From Fidelibacterota bacterium (GTDB lineage: Bacteria; Fidelibacterota; Marinisomatia; Marinisomatales; TCS55): a DNA stretch of 64,000 nt. The stretch lies in NCBI GenBank assembly GCA_014382015.1, contig JACNKN010000035.1, positions 23,526-87,525 of the forward strand, in the 5' to 3' direction. Below are positions 7,623 through 16,253 of this stretch, piece after piece. How positions within the stretch are numbered: the first letter of the stretch is position 1; the number at the start of each line of letters is the position of its first letter. The notes under the pieces were generated by a model. It was not told where the DNA came from, searched no databases, and saw only the letters and a list, made by a program, of their open reading frames with translations. Position numbers and translations under genes: made by a program.

Positions 7623-8957
7623 ATGAGCAGTTCTAAACGTGTTTTAAGAACATTTGACGCCACATCTATGGTGACGGGCAATATGATTGGGTCCGGTATT
7701 TTTCTATTGGCTGGGTATGCGGCTGCGCCAGTCCCAGATGGATTTACATTGATTATGGCTTGGGTTGGCGGTGGTATAATGGCATTATTGGGTGCTTTTG
7801 CTATTGCGGAGCTTTCGACACGATTTCCTGATACGGGGGGTGATTTTCTATACCTTCATCGGGTGTATGGCCCATTCCCGGCATTTTTGTATGGATGGAT
7901 GAGTTTGGTTATTTTTGAAACAGGCTCCATTGCAGTTTTAGCTCTTTTTTCGGCTAAATATACCCAACAGTTTTTTCCCGCCTCACAGGCGTTGTCAGTT
8001 CCCTTATTGGCATCAATCCTGGTGTTATTCTTTTCCGGAGTCCATTGTCTCAAAGTTGAAGTCGGTTCCCGTTTTCAATCCATTTTAACTGTGATTAAAA
8101 TTTTGGGTATTTTTCTCATGGTTTATTTTTTATTTGGCGGTGATGCCTCATCAGTGCCAGTAGCTTCCTCTTCATCGGCCAGTGATAATCCATTTATGGG
8201 TTTTTCTCGTGCATTGATACCTATATTTTTTGCCTATACCGGCTGGAATGTGGCCGGGTATATTGGGGGAGAAATTAAAAACCCTCGAAAAACTTTACCC
8301 CGAGCTTTGATTGGGGGCACATTAATTACAACGATTATTTATGTAATTGTAAACCTTGCATTTTTGAAATCCGTGGGTTTAGAAGGAATTCAAGGACAAG
8401 AAATGGCGCCACTCATTGCTTTAGAAGCTGTGGGTGCGGGGCAGTGGACGACATTCTTATCACTACTCATTTTTATCAGTGTGGCCAGCTCTTTATCCAT
8501 TACGATTCAAACTGCAGGAGCAAGGGTGATTCAGGCCATGGGTGAGCAGGGCGTATTTTTTCAATTTACAGCTCAGACACATAAAAAGTATAAAACGCCA
8601 ATCAATGCCATTCTGGTTCAAGCCTTTTGGGCGATTGTCCTCATGTTTGCTTTAGATATTGAAAGTTTGGTGGATTCTGCTACGGTGGTCATGATTATGT
8701 TCTCTGCCCTTTCAATTTCCACCTTAATAAAGGTGAATTATGCGAAAGGTGGGTTAAAGGGAAATAGTGATATTTATAAGACACCATTCTTTCCCTTAGT
8801 CCCTGTGGCTTACATCGTGAGTGCAATTTTTGTTAGTTGGGGCGTAATTCAATTCCATTTATCTATGGGAAGTCTATTGCCTGTTTGGGGATTGGGATTT
8901 TTGGTTTTTGGAAGTATAATTTATTTCATATGGAAAAAATGGATAGTAAATGAGTAA
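7623..8957 (+). CDS. APC-superfamily amino acid permease
   Basis: The 444-residue product has about twelve hydrophobic segments and the APC entry motif near the N-terminus: DATSMVTGNMIGSGIFLLAG contains the GSGIF loop that unwinds helix 1 in this fold. Other family features are GGDFLYLHRVYGPFPAFLYGW in place of the usual GG-Y-Y motif, and FFAYTGWNVAGYIGGEIKNPRKTLPRAL in the helix 6 region. The substrate is probably a neutral or cationic amino acid but cannot be told from sequence. The stop overlaps the ahcY start by eight bases, so the two genes are likely co-transcribed. Confidence 0.9.
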   Translation: MSSSKRVLRTFDATSMVTGNMIGSGIFLLAGYAAAPVPDGFTLIMAWVGGGIMALLGAFAIAELSTRFPDTGGDFLYLHRVYGPFPAFLYGWMSLVIFETGSIAVLALFSAKYTQQFFPASQALSVPLLASILVLFFSGVHCLKVEVGSRFQSILTVIKILGIFLMVYFLFGGDASSVPVASSSSASDNPFMGFSRALIPIFFAYTGWNVAGYIGGEIKNPRKTLPRALIGGTLITTIIYVIVNLAFLKSVGLEGIQGQEMAPLIALEAVGAGQWTTFLSLLIFISVASSLSITIQTAGARVIQAMGEQGVFFQFTAQTHKKYKTPINAILVQAFWAIVLMFALDIESLVDSATVVMIMFSALSISTLIKVNYAKGGLKGNSDIYKTPFFPLVPVAYIVSAIFVSWGVIQFHLSMGSLLPVWGLGFLVFGSIIYFIWKKWIVNE

Positions 8958-10227
8958 AATAAAAGACAGTGCATTGGCAGGCCAAGGTCGCAAACTGTTA
9001 GACTGGGCCCAGGGGAATATGCCCGTATTGGCCACTGTTCGCAGCCGGTTTGAAAAAGAAAAACCGTTGGCAGGGTTAAAAATAGGTGTCGCATTACATT
9101 TCGAAAAAAAGACCGGCGTACTTATAGAAACTTTAGCAGCGGGCGGTGCAGACATTACCATTTCTTCCTGCAATCCTTTGACGACGGATGATTCAGTTGC
9201 AGCCGCACTCAGTGACAAAATGAATGTCTATGCCTGGACAGGCCAAACAAAAACGGAATATTATAATTGCCTGGATGAAGTGATTGCATCCAAGCCCAAT
9301 ATTACCATAGATGATGGATGTGATTTAATCCATCTTCTCCATACAAAATATACAGAAAAACTATCCACCGTTATTGGCAGTTGTGAAGAAACCACCACAG
9401 GTATCGTTCGTTTAAAAGCCATGGAAAAAGATGGTGTGTTAAAAGTGCCAGTTATGGCGGTCAATAATGCATATTCTAAACATTTGTTTGACAATCGATA
9501 TGGGACGGGGCAATGCGTGATTGAAGGAATTTTGAATGCCACCAATATTTTAATTGCAGGCAAGACTGCGGTGGTGGTGGGATATGGATGGTGCGGTCGA
9601 GGTATAGCAGATCGATTAAAGGGTTTGGGCGCAAGGGTGATAGTTGTAGAAATCGCCGGTTCTATTGCAGAAGGTCCTTCGGGATATCACAGGGCATTAG
9701 AAGCCATGTATGATGGTTTTTCTGTTATGTCTATGACAGATGCAGCACCTTTAGGGGATTTATTTATTACAGCCACGGGCAATAAACATGTGATTTCTGT
9801 AGATCATATTCAGCACATGAAGGATGGAGCCATGTTGGCCAATTCAGGCCATTTTAATCAGGAAATTGATGTGGATGGACTGGAAAAAATCGGCAAGAAA
9901 AAAGAAGTCATCACAAACGTGGCACAGTATGAATTAGGTAATGGCCGAAACATTATTGTTTTGGCTGATGGTCGTTTGGTGAACTTAGCTCAGCCCACAG
10001 GACAAGGGCATCCAATCGAAATCATGGATGGAAGTTTTGGCGTGCAGGCATTATGTGTGGAATATCTTGCCAAAAATGGGACTAATATGAAAGCAGGCGT
10101 TTTTGATGTACCTGAATCAATTGATTGTGAAGTAGCAAAAATCGCCCTGGAGTCCCAGGGAATACAATTAGAAGCACCCACAGAGGCGCAAATAAATTAT
10201 AGTGAATCTTGGGAGGAAGGAACCTGA
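8950..10227 (+). CDS. ahcY: S-adenosylhomocysteine hydrolase
   Basis: The enzyme splits S-adenosylhomocysteine into adenosine and homocysteine, removing the product inhibitor of methyltransferases. At 425 residues it belongs to the shorter class, lacking the insertion of many bacterial homologues. Visible landmarks are GCDLIHLLH, GSCEETTTGIVRLKAM, VPVMAVNNAYSKHLFDNRYGTGQ, the NAD-binding VVGYGWCGRGIADRLKGLGA and the late HFNQEIDVDGL and GQGHPIEIMDGSFGVQAL blocks. The NAD loop is intact. It overlaps the permease upstream by eight bases and the dut start by one base. The C-terminal KADYYRY-type end of long-class enzymes is replaced by a shorter tail, as usual for this class. Confidence 0.95.
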   Translation: MSKIKDSALAGQGRKLLDWAQGNMPVLATVRSRFEKEKPLAGLKIGVALHFEKKTGVLIETLAAGGADITISSCNPLTTDDSVAAALSDKMNVYAWTGQTKTEYYNCLDEVIASKPNITIDDGCDLIHLLHTKYTEKLSTVIGSCEETTTGIVRLKAMEKDGVLKVPVMAVNNAYSKHLFDNRYGTGQCVIEGILNATNILIAGKTAVVVGYGWCGRGIADRLKGLGARVIVVEIAGSIAEGPSGYHRALEAMYDGFSVMSMTDAAPLGDLFITATGNKHVISVDHIQHMKDGAMLANSGHFNQEIDVDGLEKIGKKKEVITNVAQYELGNGRNIIVLADGRLVNLAQPTGQGHPIEIMDGSFGVQALCVEYLAKNGTNMKAGVFDVPESIDCEVAKIALESQGIQLEAPTEAQINYSESWEEGT

Positions 10228-10664
10228 TGCATATAAAAATGAAACCATTTAATGCAGAAGTAAAGGCTATGTACGAAAATCATGGTCATTTTCATGATGG
10301 AGATGCAGGATTGGATTTATTCGTCATTAATGAACAAACAATTATAGCCGGGGAATCCACATTGATTCATTTGCAGATTTCATGTGAAAATATGGAAAAT
10401 AAATCTTACTTGATCATGCCCCGATCCAGTATTGCCAAAACGCCCTTGCGGTTAAGTAATTCCATTGGTTTGATTGATGGTGGCTATCGCGGTGAAATTA
10501 TGGCGGCGGTGGATAATATTAAGACCGAAGATTATACGGTAGAACCGGGTCAGCGTTTATTTCAACTGGTGGCCATGGATGGATCGCCCATTCATTTTGA
10601 ATTGGTGGATGAATTATCGGAGACCACCCGTGGATCCGGAGGTTTCGGCAGTACAGGGAAATAA
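10227..10664 (+). CDS. dut: dUTP diphosphatase
   Basis: dUTPase hydrolyses dUTP to dUMP, keeping uracil out of DNA and feeding dTMP synthesis. All five trimeric dUTPase motifs are present in the 145-residue protein: DAGLDLF (26-32), PRSSIAK (65-71), GLIDGGYRGEI (81-91), PGQRLFQL (107-114) and the Gly-rich RGSGGFGSTG (135-144). A start six codons earlier (10209) is open, but the ATG at 10227 is preceded by a strong Shine-Dalgarno ggaggaagg at 10212-10220 and overlaps the ahcY stop as TGATG, so I prefer it. Confidence 0.95.
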   Translation: MHIKMKPFNAEVKAMYENHGHFHDGDAGLDLFVINEQTIIAGESTLIHLQISCENMENKSYLIMPRSSIAKTPLRLSNSIGLIDGGYRGEIMAAVDNIKTEDYTVEPGQRLFQLVAMDGSPIHFELVDELSETTRGSGGFGSTGK

Positions 10665-10675
10665 CCCCTCCATCT

Positions 10676-10711
10676 TGTCATACCTGATCGTCTCCACCTC
10701 CCGGTATGACA
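10676..10711. terminator. Inverted repeat just after dut
   Basis: The arms tgtcatacc (10676-10684) and ggtatgaca (10703-10711) are perfectly complementary with an 18-base spacer, 12 bases after the dut stop. A T-rich stretch (cctatttttc) follows, so it could end the ahcY-dut transcript. It also looks like part of the repeat family filling this region, whose members contain gtcatacc, so a repeat origin is equally possible. Confidence 0.45.
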
Positions 10712-10729
10712 CCTATTTTTCATTAACTT

Positions 10730-10808
10730 CTCTCATTGCTGTCATACCGGAATTTTCGAAGAAAATGTCCGCCTGAAAGAATGGGTGAGTAGTCGAGAAA
10801 ATAGGCGG
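10730..10808. repeat. Dispersed repeat, copy 1 of 2 (79 bp)
   Basis: This stretch starts ctctcattgctgtcatacc and ends aaaataggcgg. It recurs at 12777-12871, where nearly every base matches but 16 extra bases (tgtccgaccgtcagcc) are inserted after gtccgcc. It carries no credible gene. Immediately downstream, tctacaccatttg-tattgaa is also repeated near 12650, so the two sides of the AbiEii cassette share several blocks in altered order. Confidence 0.8.
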
Positions 10809-10835
10809 TTTGGTTTTATGTCTACACCATTTGGT

Positions 10836-10988
10836 ATTGAAAAAAATGGCTATGTTTCATAAATCTACTGAATTAGTCATGATAAATACCCACCAAGATA
10901 TTCAACACCTACGGCGTTATTTTCCTTTTCTTATTCTTTTCTATAAACATTTGACTCCTCTGGAGTCCGCTACAATTAATGAATCCCG
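10836..10988. repeat. Long direct repeat, left copy (153 bp), upstream of the AbiEii cassette
   Basis: Positions 10836-10988 match 12100-12252 over 153 bases with four single-base differences and no gaps by hand count. The block contains two small palindromes, aac-a-cc-tac-gg-c-gtt near 10904 and gactcctctggagtc at 10953-10967, the latter preceded by tttctataaacatt. Translated, the second gives FYKHLTPLES, a string often met in over-predicted proteins from interspersed repeats of Bacteroidota-like genomes. It has no open frame worth calling. Confidence 0.9.
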
Positions 10989-11103
10989 CCCTCCCGTTTG
11001 TATGGAGCAGGCTGGGGGAAGACTTAATCCCACATCACAATTCTATTTTCCCCTTTCTTTGAAACATGAATCATAATTACGTAATTTTCATGTGGGAATA
11101 GAA

Positions 11104-11409
11104 ATGGATTACAATAGAATAGAAAAAGAATGTTTTTGGGATATGGATATCTCTGCCTCAGAATTTAAACGAATTATTCATGGCAAGGACACACGTATGA
11201 AAAAAGTCATTCTTGAAAAAATATTACTCAATAGTTCAAGGGTGATTTTGGATTTCAATCATTTTAATATTGAAGATATAAAGGAATTTTTAAATAGTTT
11301 TGAAATTCCGACGTTTAACCGGGAATATGTGTTTAGGCGAAAAAATTTAGCAGATGTCTATTTCTGCAATAAAGAATTATTAATCGACGAGCTAAAATGG
11401 GCCATATAG
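11104..11409 (+). CDS. Small partner protein of AbiEii-type toxin (putative antitoxin)
   Basis: This protein of about 101 residues ends 13 bases inside the next gene, so the two are translationally coupled. It starts MDYNRIEKECFWDMDIS and has a long charged helical middle (RMKKVILEKILLNS) and an FNREYVFRRKNLADVYF block. I cannot place it securely in a family; small proteins with an FWD-D motif near the N-terminus often stand before AbiEii-like nucleotidyltransferases, which makes an antitoxin role a reasonable inference. No winged-helix domain like that of AbiEi is evident. ATG 11104 has ggga seven bases upstream; a GTG at 11092 would add four residues but lacks a ribosome site. Confidence 0.6.
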   Translation: MDYNRIEKECFWDMDISASEFKRIIHGKDTRMKKVILEKILLNSSRVILDFNHFNIEDIKEFLNSFEIPTFNREYVFRRKNLADVYFCNKELLIDELKWAI

Positions 11410-12035
11410 ATTATAAAGAACTGTATGAATTACAGGATGATATTTTAGCCTCTGTTTTTGCAGTCGAAAATGAGTTTTATTTGACAGGTGGTACTTGTTT
11501 GAGTCGTTTTTACAAAGAGATGAGATATTCTGATGATCTGGACTTTTTTACACATCAGTCGGGTAGATTTAGCTTCGCAGTTAAAAATATAAAACAGGCG
11601 TTGGATAAAAAATTTAAAATATTCACCGAAGTGGATTCAAAAGACTTTATTCGATTTAAAGTAGATAATTTATTACAGGTAGATTTTATAAATGATATTT
11701 CGAAGCGACATAAAGATGTGGTTGTGACCGAAGAAAATTATATTATAGATAATGTTGAAAATATACTCAGTAATAAAATTACAGCCATTATGGGTAGAGA
11801 TAACCCAAAAGACATATTTGATATATATTTAATTCATAAATACTATACCTTTTCGTGGATGGAAATTCTTGAATCCGCCCATGAAAAAGCACAGTTTAAT
11901 CAAGATGAATTAATCATTAAATTAAAAAGTTTCCCCAGTCACTTATTGAAAAGTTTAAACATTATAGATCTGAGTATTTTAGGAGAGTTTGACAATGAAT
12001 TTCCATTGGTTATTCAAGAAATAAGCCAACATTAA
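11397..12035 (+). CDS. AbiEii/AbiGii-type nucleotidyltransferase toxin
   Basis: The 212-residue product carries the AbiEii-type nucleotidyltransferase core FYLTGGTCLSRFYKEMRYSDDLDFF, with the GG-T turn and the S-D-D-L-D-F metal-binding acidic pair. A second conserved block (NILSNKITAIMGRDNPKDIFDIYLI) is the K-A-R-D-DI-DL region of the family. In known type IV systems these enzymes transfer nucleotides, for example onto tRNA, and cause growth arrest, often as phage defence. The cassette is visibly more AT-rich than its neighbours and sits between two 153-bp direct repeats, both signs of recent transfer. The active-site residues look complete. Confidence 0.85.
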   Translation: MGHIDYKELYELQDDILASVFAVENEFYLTGGTCLSRFYKEMRYSDDLDFFTHQSGRFSFAVKNIKQALDKKFKIFTEVDSKDFIRFKVDNLLQVDFINDISKRHKDVVVTEENYIIDNVENILSNKITAIMGRDNPKDIFDIYLIHKYYTFSWMEILESAHEKAQFNQDELIIKLKSFPSHLLKSLNIIDLSILGEFDNEFPLVIQEISQH

Positions 12036-12099
12036 TTCATTCCTTTTTTTTACCATGATAATATTTTCCTGATCTCTGTTTCTATTTGACTCAACAATG

Positions 12100-12252
12100 A
12101 TTGAAAAAAGTGGCTATGTTCCATAAATCTACTGAATTAGTCATGATAAATATCCACCAAGATATTCAACACCTACGGCGTTATTTTCCTTTTCTTATTC
12201 TTTTCTATAAACATTAGACTCCTCTGGAGTCCGCTACAATTAATGAATCCCG
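12100..12252. repeat. Long direct repeat, right copy (153 bp), downstream of the AbiEii cassette
   Basis: Second copy of the 153-base block at 10836-10988, in the same orientation, 1264 bases away. Differences are single bases (a/g, t/c, c/t, t/a). It starts 65 bases after the toxin stop codon. Recombination between the two copies would remove the two-gene cassette neatly, and the same process could have brought it in. Confidence 0.9.
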
Positions 12253-12323
12253 TCTGCCCTGTAATGAATTTACGAATGTATCGGGGTAGGGATTATATGT
12301 TTATAGAATACGATTTAAAAAAA

Positions 12324-12340
12324 GAACCCCATCGGGGTTC
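12324..12340 (-). repeat. Palindrome with flanking T run, related to the FYKH repeats
   Basis: gaacccc-atc-ggggttc is a perfect 7-bp stem with a 3-base loop. Read on the minus strand it is followed by seven T, then tattctataaacat, the same ttctataaacat that precedes the palindrome in the 153-bp repeats. So it looks like another, inverted member of that palindromic family. It would also work as a minus-strand intrinsic terminator, but no minus-strand gene lies upstream. Confidence 0.6.
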
Positions 12341-12402
12341 AACAAAATGGTATAAACAGTATTCAAAAACAGTTCATTGTTAGAACATAGCCAAAAAAAT
12401 CT

Positions 12403-12440
12403 AATGTCAGTCTGGATCCCGGATATCTTTCAGATTCCGG
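12403..12440. repeat. 38-bp repeat, copy 1
   Basis: The 38 bases containing tctggatcccggatatcttt and ending cagattccgg recur at 12678-12715 with one visible difference. The sequence is of the 'GTCAT-CCGG-ATCTGAAAGATATCCGGGATCC' kind often dispersed in intergenic DNA. Just after it (12442-12471) gcgccctcccgtttgtagggcgcaggc partly matches 10987-11013, behind the left 153-bp repeat. Confidence 0.75.
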
Positions 12441-12576
12441 CCTGCGCCCTCCCGTTTGTAGGGCGCAGGCTGTAATGACAAAAGTGGGGGGCAAAAAAAT
12501 GGGGGAAGGGGTTGCAATTTCGCTAAATGCACTCCTCTCACCGCTGTCATACCGGAAATTTTGCAAAAATTAACCG

Positions 12577-12625
12577 GTATCCAAAACCATCATTGTTTTA
12601 TCTCAAAATAAACTTCAATGGAATG
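12577..12625. repeat. 49-bp repeat, copy 1
   Basis: The 49 bases starting gtatccaaaaccatcattg and ending tcaatggaatg recur at 12873-12921 with several substitutions and no gap. In both copies it follows, with or without other material, the block beginning ctgtcataccggaa, which suggests that a larger composite unit was duplicated and then worn. Confidence 0.75.
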
Positions 12626-12677
12626 ACTTAGCCAAGGTTAGTTTTTTGTCTACACCATTTGTGATTGAACAATAGCG

Positions 12678-12715
12678 AATGTCACTCTGGATCCCGGATA
12701 TCTTTCAGATTCCGG
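12678..12715. repeat. 38-bp repeat, copy 2
   Basis: Second copy of the 38-base block at 12403-12440. It is followed by two further short echoes, gggatgacaaaag at 12714-12726 and 12731-12742, a small tandem duplication. Confidence 0.7.
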
Positions 12716-12776
12716 GATGACAAAAGGTTGGGATGACAAAAGATGGTGGTAAGGATTAGAGTTTTCGTCAATAACC

Positions 12777-12871
12777 CTCTCATTACTGTCATACCGGAAT
12801 TTTCGAAGAAAATGTCCGCCTGTCCGACCGTCAGCCTGAAAGAATGGGTGAGTTGTCGAGAAAATAGGCGG
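12777..12871. repeat. Dispersed repeat, copy 2 of 2, with a 16-bp insertion (95 bp)
   Basis: Counterpart of 10730-10808. Both start ctctcatt-ctgtcataccgg and end with aaaataggcgg. This copy has 16 additional bases (tgtccgaccgtcagcc) in the middle. It lies 109 bases before the CIRCE element. Confidence 0.8.
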
Positions 12872-12872
12872 A

Positions 12873-12921
12873 GTATCCAAGACTACCATTGTTTTTTCTC
12901 AAAACAAACTTCAATGGAATG
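12873..12921. repeat. 49-bp repeat, copy 2
   Basis: Second copy of 12577-12625, ending tcaatggaatg. It abuts the 95-bp repeat copy and is the last repeat element before the groES regulatory region. Confidence 0.7.
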
Positions 12922-12979
12922 GTATAAGTTGGGGAAAGATGAAAACTGAAAATATAGAATTTGTGAATAAAATCACTCA

Positions 12980-13006
12980 TTAGCACTCTAATAGAGTGAC
13001 TGCTAA
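12980..13006 (+). promoter_or_regulatory. CIRCE operator (HrcA binding site) of groESL
   Basis: ttagcactc - nine bases - gactgctaa matches the CIRCE consensus (ttagcactc-N9-gagtgctaa) at 17 of 18 arm positions; the third base of the right arm is c instead of g. It lies 98 bases before the groES start. In known systems the HrcA repressor binds this inverted repeat and lets go on heat shock, so groESL here is probably HrcA-controlled. No hrcA gene is in the window. Confidence 0.92.
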
Positions 13007-13104
13007 AATAGATTGAAATATCTTATAAATAATATATAAATTCCGTGCTGCATAAATGCAGTAAAAGAAGATTTTAATTAATAAAAAAAATAGGAGAAAG
13101 CGAA

Positions 13105-13395
13105 ATGGCTCTAAACATTAAGCCTTTGGCTGACCGTGTTGTTGTTGAATCTGCTCCGGCAGAAGAAATGTCCACTGGTGGCATTATTCTTCCCGATACA
13201 GCTCAGGAAAAACCACAACAAGGTACAATCGTTGCAACGGGTCCCGGAAAAGTCAGTGACGCGGGAACAACCATTGCAATGGAAGTAAAGAAGGGTGACA
13301 AAATTCTATACGGTAAATATAGCGGTACAGAATTCGCCTTTGAAGGAACTGATTATCTTATCATGCGCGAGAGCGATATTCTCGCAATCTTATAA
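13105..13395 (+). CDS. groES: Co-chaperonin GroES
   Basis: The 96-residue protein is a complete Gro[23 protein letters not shown], the mobile-loop region [21 protein letters not shown], and the C-terminal [32 protein letters not shown]. It caps the GroEL chamber during ATP-driven protein folding in the cytoplasm. The start is set by the strong taggagaa site about eight bases upstream. It is the first gene of the CIRCE-controlled groES-groEL operon and is separated from groEL by 14 bases. Confidence 0.98.
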   Translation: MALNIKPLADRVVVESAPAEEMSTGGIILPDTAQEKPQQGTIVATGPGKVSDAGTTIAMEVKKGDKILYGKYSGTEFAFEGTDYLIMRESDILAIL

Positions 13396-13406
13396 GGAGT
13401 AGATGA

Positions 13407-15044
<1,638 letters not shown>

Positions 15045-15070
15045 TTTGAGGATATCCTCATTTTTCTTGA

Positions 15071-15107
15071 AAAGCCTCTCTCGGGAAACCGAGAGGGGCT
15101 TTTTTTT
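15071..15107 (+). terminator. Intrinsic terminator of groESL
   Basis: Twenty-six bases after the groEL stop, aaagcctctctcgg-gaaa-ccgagaggggctt forms a long stem with a GAAA tetraloop, followed by eight T. This is a textbook rho-independent terminator. The following 278 bases up to folB contain no gene I can support. Confidence 0.93.
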
Positions 15108-15385
15108 ATTCTTTATTTAACTTCTCATTACAGGAGGTGTCGTCCTGTTAGAGTAATGATAGGGCCCATTTTATTTTTAAAAATCAAGATCGGCCATCAT
15201 CCTTGATCGTGAAATACTCGTAAATTGTTGTGTCCGTGATGTTCAAATCTGAAACCCTCATAATGTAAATCCGACCGGGCAATTAGGTTAATGAGTTTCC
15301 CACCTTATATCTTTCAATCCATATTGAAAAATATCTATTCCCTGCCTTGACTCACGAAGATAGTCTCGAGTAAATTCTTTGTCTA

Positions 15386-15754
15386 ATGGGCATCATTCGA
15401 TTAAAAAATATGCAGTTTTATGGGTTCCACGGTGTAAGTGAATCTGAAAAACATTTGGGCGGGCGCTTCGAAATAGACTTAGAAATGAATCTATCTTTGA
15501 AAGAAGCTTGTACGACAGATGACTTAACAAAAACCATAAATTATGAATCGATTTACCAGACAGTGGATGCCTGCGTAAAAAAGGATAAATTCTACCTGAT
15601 TGAAGCATTGGCGAATTCTGTCGCACACGATATATTATTAAACCATCCCATTGATTCATTAATCGTCAAGGTCCGGAAACCGCATGCACCAGTTCGGGGC
15701 GTACTTGATACGGTAGAGGTAGAGATTATGCGGACCCAAAAAGATTATGTCTGA
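15386..15754 (+). CDS. folB: Dihydroneopterin aldolase
   Basis: FolB converts 7,8-dihydroneopterin to 6-hydroxymethyl-dihydropterin in folate synthesis. The 122-residue protein has the family layout: MGIIRLKNMQFYGFHGVSESEKHLGGRFEIDL at the start (FYGFHGV-E holds the substrate-site glutamate), TINYESIYQTVDACVKKDKFYLIEALANSVA in the middle, and LIVKVRKPHAPVRGVLDTVEVEI near the end. The stop overlaps the folK start by eight bases, linking the two consecutive pathway steps. Confidence 0.95.
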   Translation: MGIIRLKNMQFYGFHGVSESEKHLGGRFEIDLEMNLSLKEACTTDDLTKTINYESIYQTVDACVKKDKFYLIEALANSVAHDILLNHPIDSLIVKVRKPHAPVRGVLDTVEVEIMRTQKDYV

Positions 15755-16253
15755 ATTCGTTTACCTTGGATTAGGGTCTAATATAGGTGATCGTGAAACA
15801 TATTTATTTTCAGCCATAACCGCATTAGATGTAAGAGAAGATATCCAAGTCAAAAGAACAGCTTCTATATATGAAACCGATCCACTGTATAATTCAGATC
15901 AACCCTTATTTTTGAATACGGTTGTGGAACTTTCGACCGGTTTAGATCCGGAAGAAATGCTGCAGGTGTGTAAAGGAATTGAACTTATGTTAGGCCGTCC
16001 TGAGAATCATGAAAAAAATACACCCAGGGTCATTGATATAGATATTCTCGCTTATGAAACGAAAATGGTTGAATTAAGCCATTTAATCATTCCACATCCT
16101 GGGTTATTCTCCCGTAAGTTTGTCCTTGTTCCATGGGCTGAACTGGCACCGGAATTCACGGTCCAGGGAAGTGGAAAAACTGTTTCAGAATTACAATTAT
16201 TATGTCCGGATAATTCCAATGTTCGGCTTCATCATTTGGAAAAAACTGCATGA
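15747..16253 (+). CDS. folK: 2-amino-4-hydroxy-6-hydroxymethyldihydropteridine pyrophosphokinase
   Basis: FolK transfers pyrophosphate from ATP to the FolB product, giving the substrate of dihydropteroate synthase. The 168-residue product begins YLGLGSNIGDRETYL and shows the metal and ATP site ENHEKNTPRVIDIDILAYE, plus IIPHPGLFSRKFVLVPWAELAPEF, all standard HPPK motifs. The size fits the family. It overlaps folB by eight bases and the following kinase gene by four (ATGA). Confidence 0.96.
   Translation: MSEFVYLGLGSNIGDRETYLFSAITALDVREDIQVKRTASIYETDPLYNSDQPLFLNTVVELSTGLDPEEMLQVCKGIELMLGRPENHEKNTPRVIDIDILAYETKMVELSHLIIPHPGLFSRKFVLVPWAELAPEFTVQGSGKTVSELQLLCPDNSNVRLHHLEKTA

Larger units (their letters stand above)
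12253..12979. other. Gene-free repeat mosaic upstream of groES
   Basis: I see no gene in these roughly 730 bases. They hold pieces of at least four repeat families. Short open frames on the minus strand share the string ESERYPGSR, which is only the translation of one repeated block. The right end (12922-12979) is unique AT-rich sequence that should contain the groES promoter next to the CIRCE element. Confidence 0.75.

Noticed and set aside
10810-11076. 88-residue plus-strand frame in the left repeat
   Set aside because: It is the translation of the 153-bp repeat and flanking sequence (FYKHLTPLES-type string); the right copy has an in-frame stop, so it is not a conserved protein.
11092-11103. 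GTG start for the AbiEii partner
   Set aside because: No Shine-Dalgarno precedes it, while ggga stands seven bases before ATG 11104.
10836-12252. CRISPR array in the repeat region
   Set aside because: The repeats are long, few and irregularly spaced, with genes between them; no uniform short repeats or spacers are present and no cas genes are seen.
12324-12340. Palindrome with T run as a working minus-strand terminator
   Set aside because: There is no minus-strand gene upstream (to the right) that it could end, and it fits the repeat family.
12363-12889. Two minus-strand frames (12363-12566 and 12650-12889) with the shared string ESERYPGSR
   Set aside because: They only translate the 38- and 80-base repeat blocks and have no ribosome sites or family resemblance.
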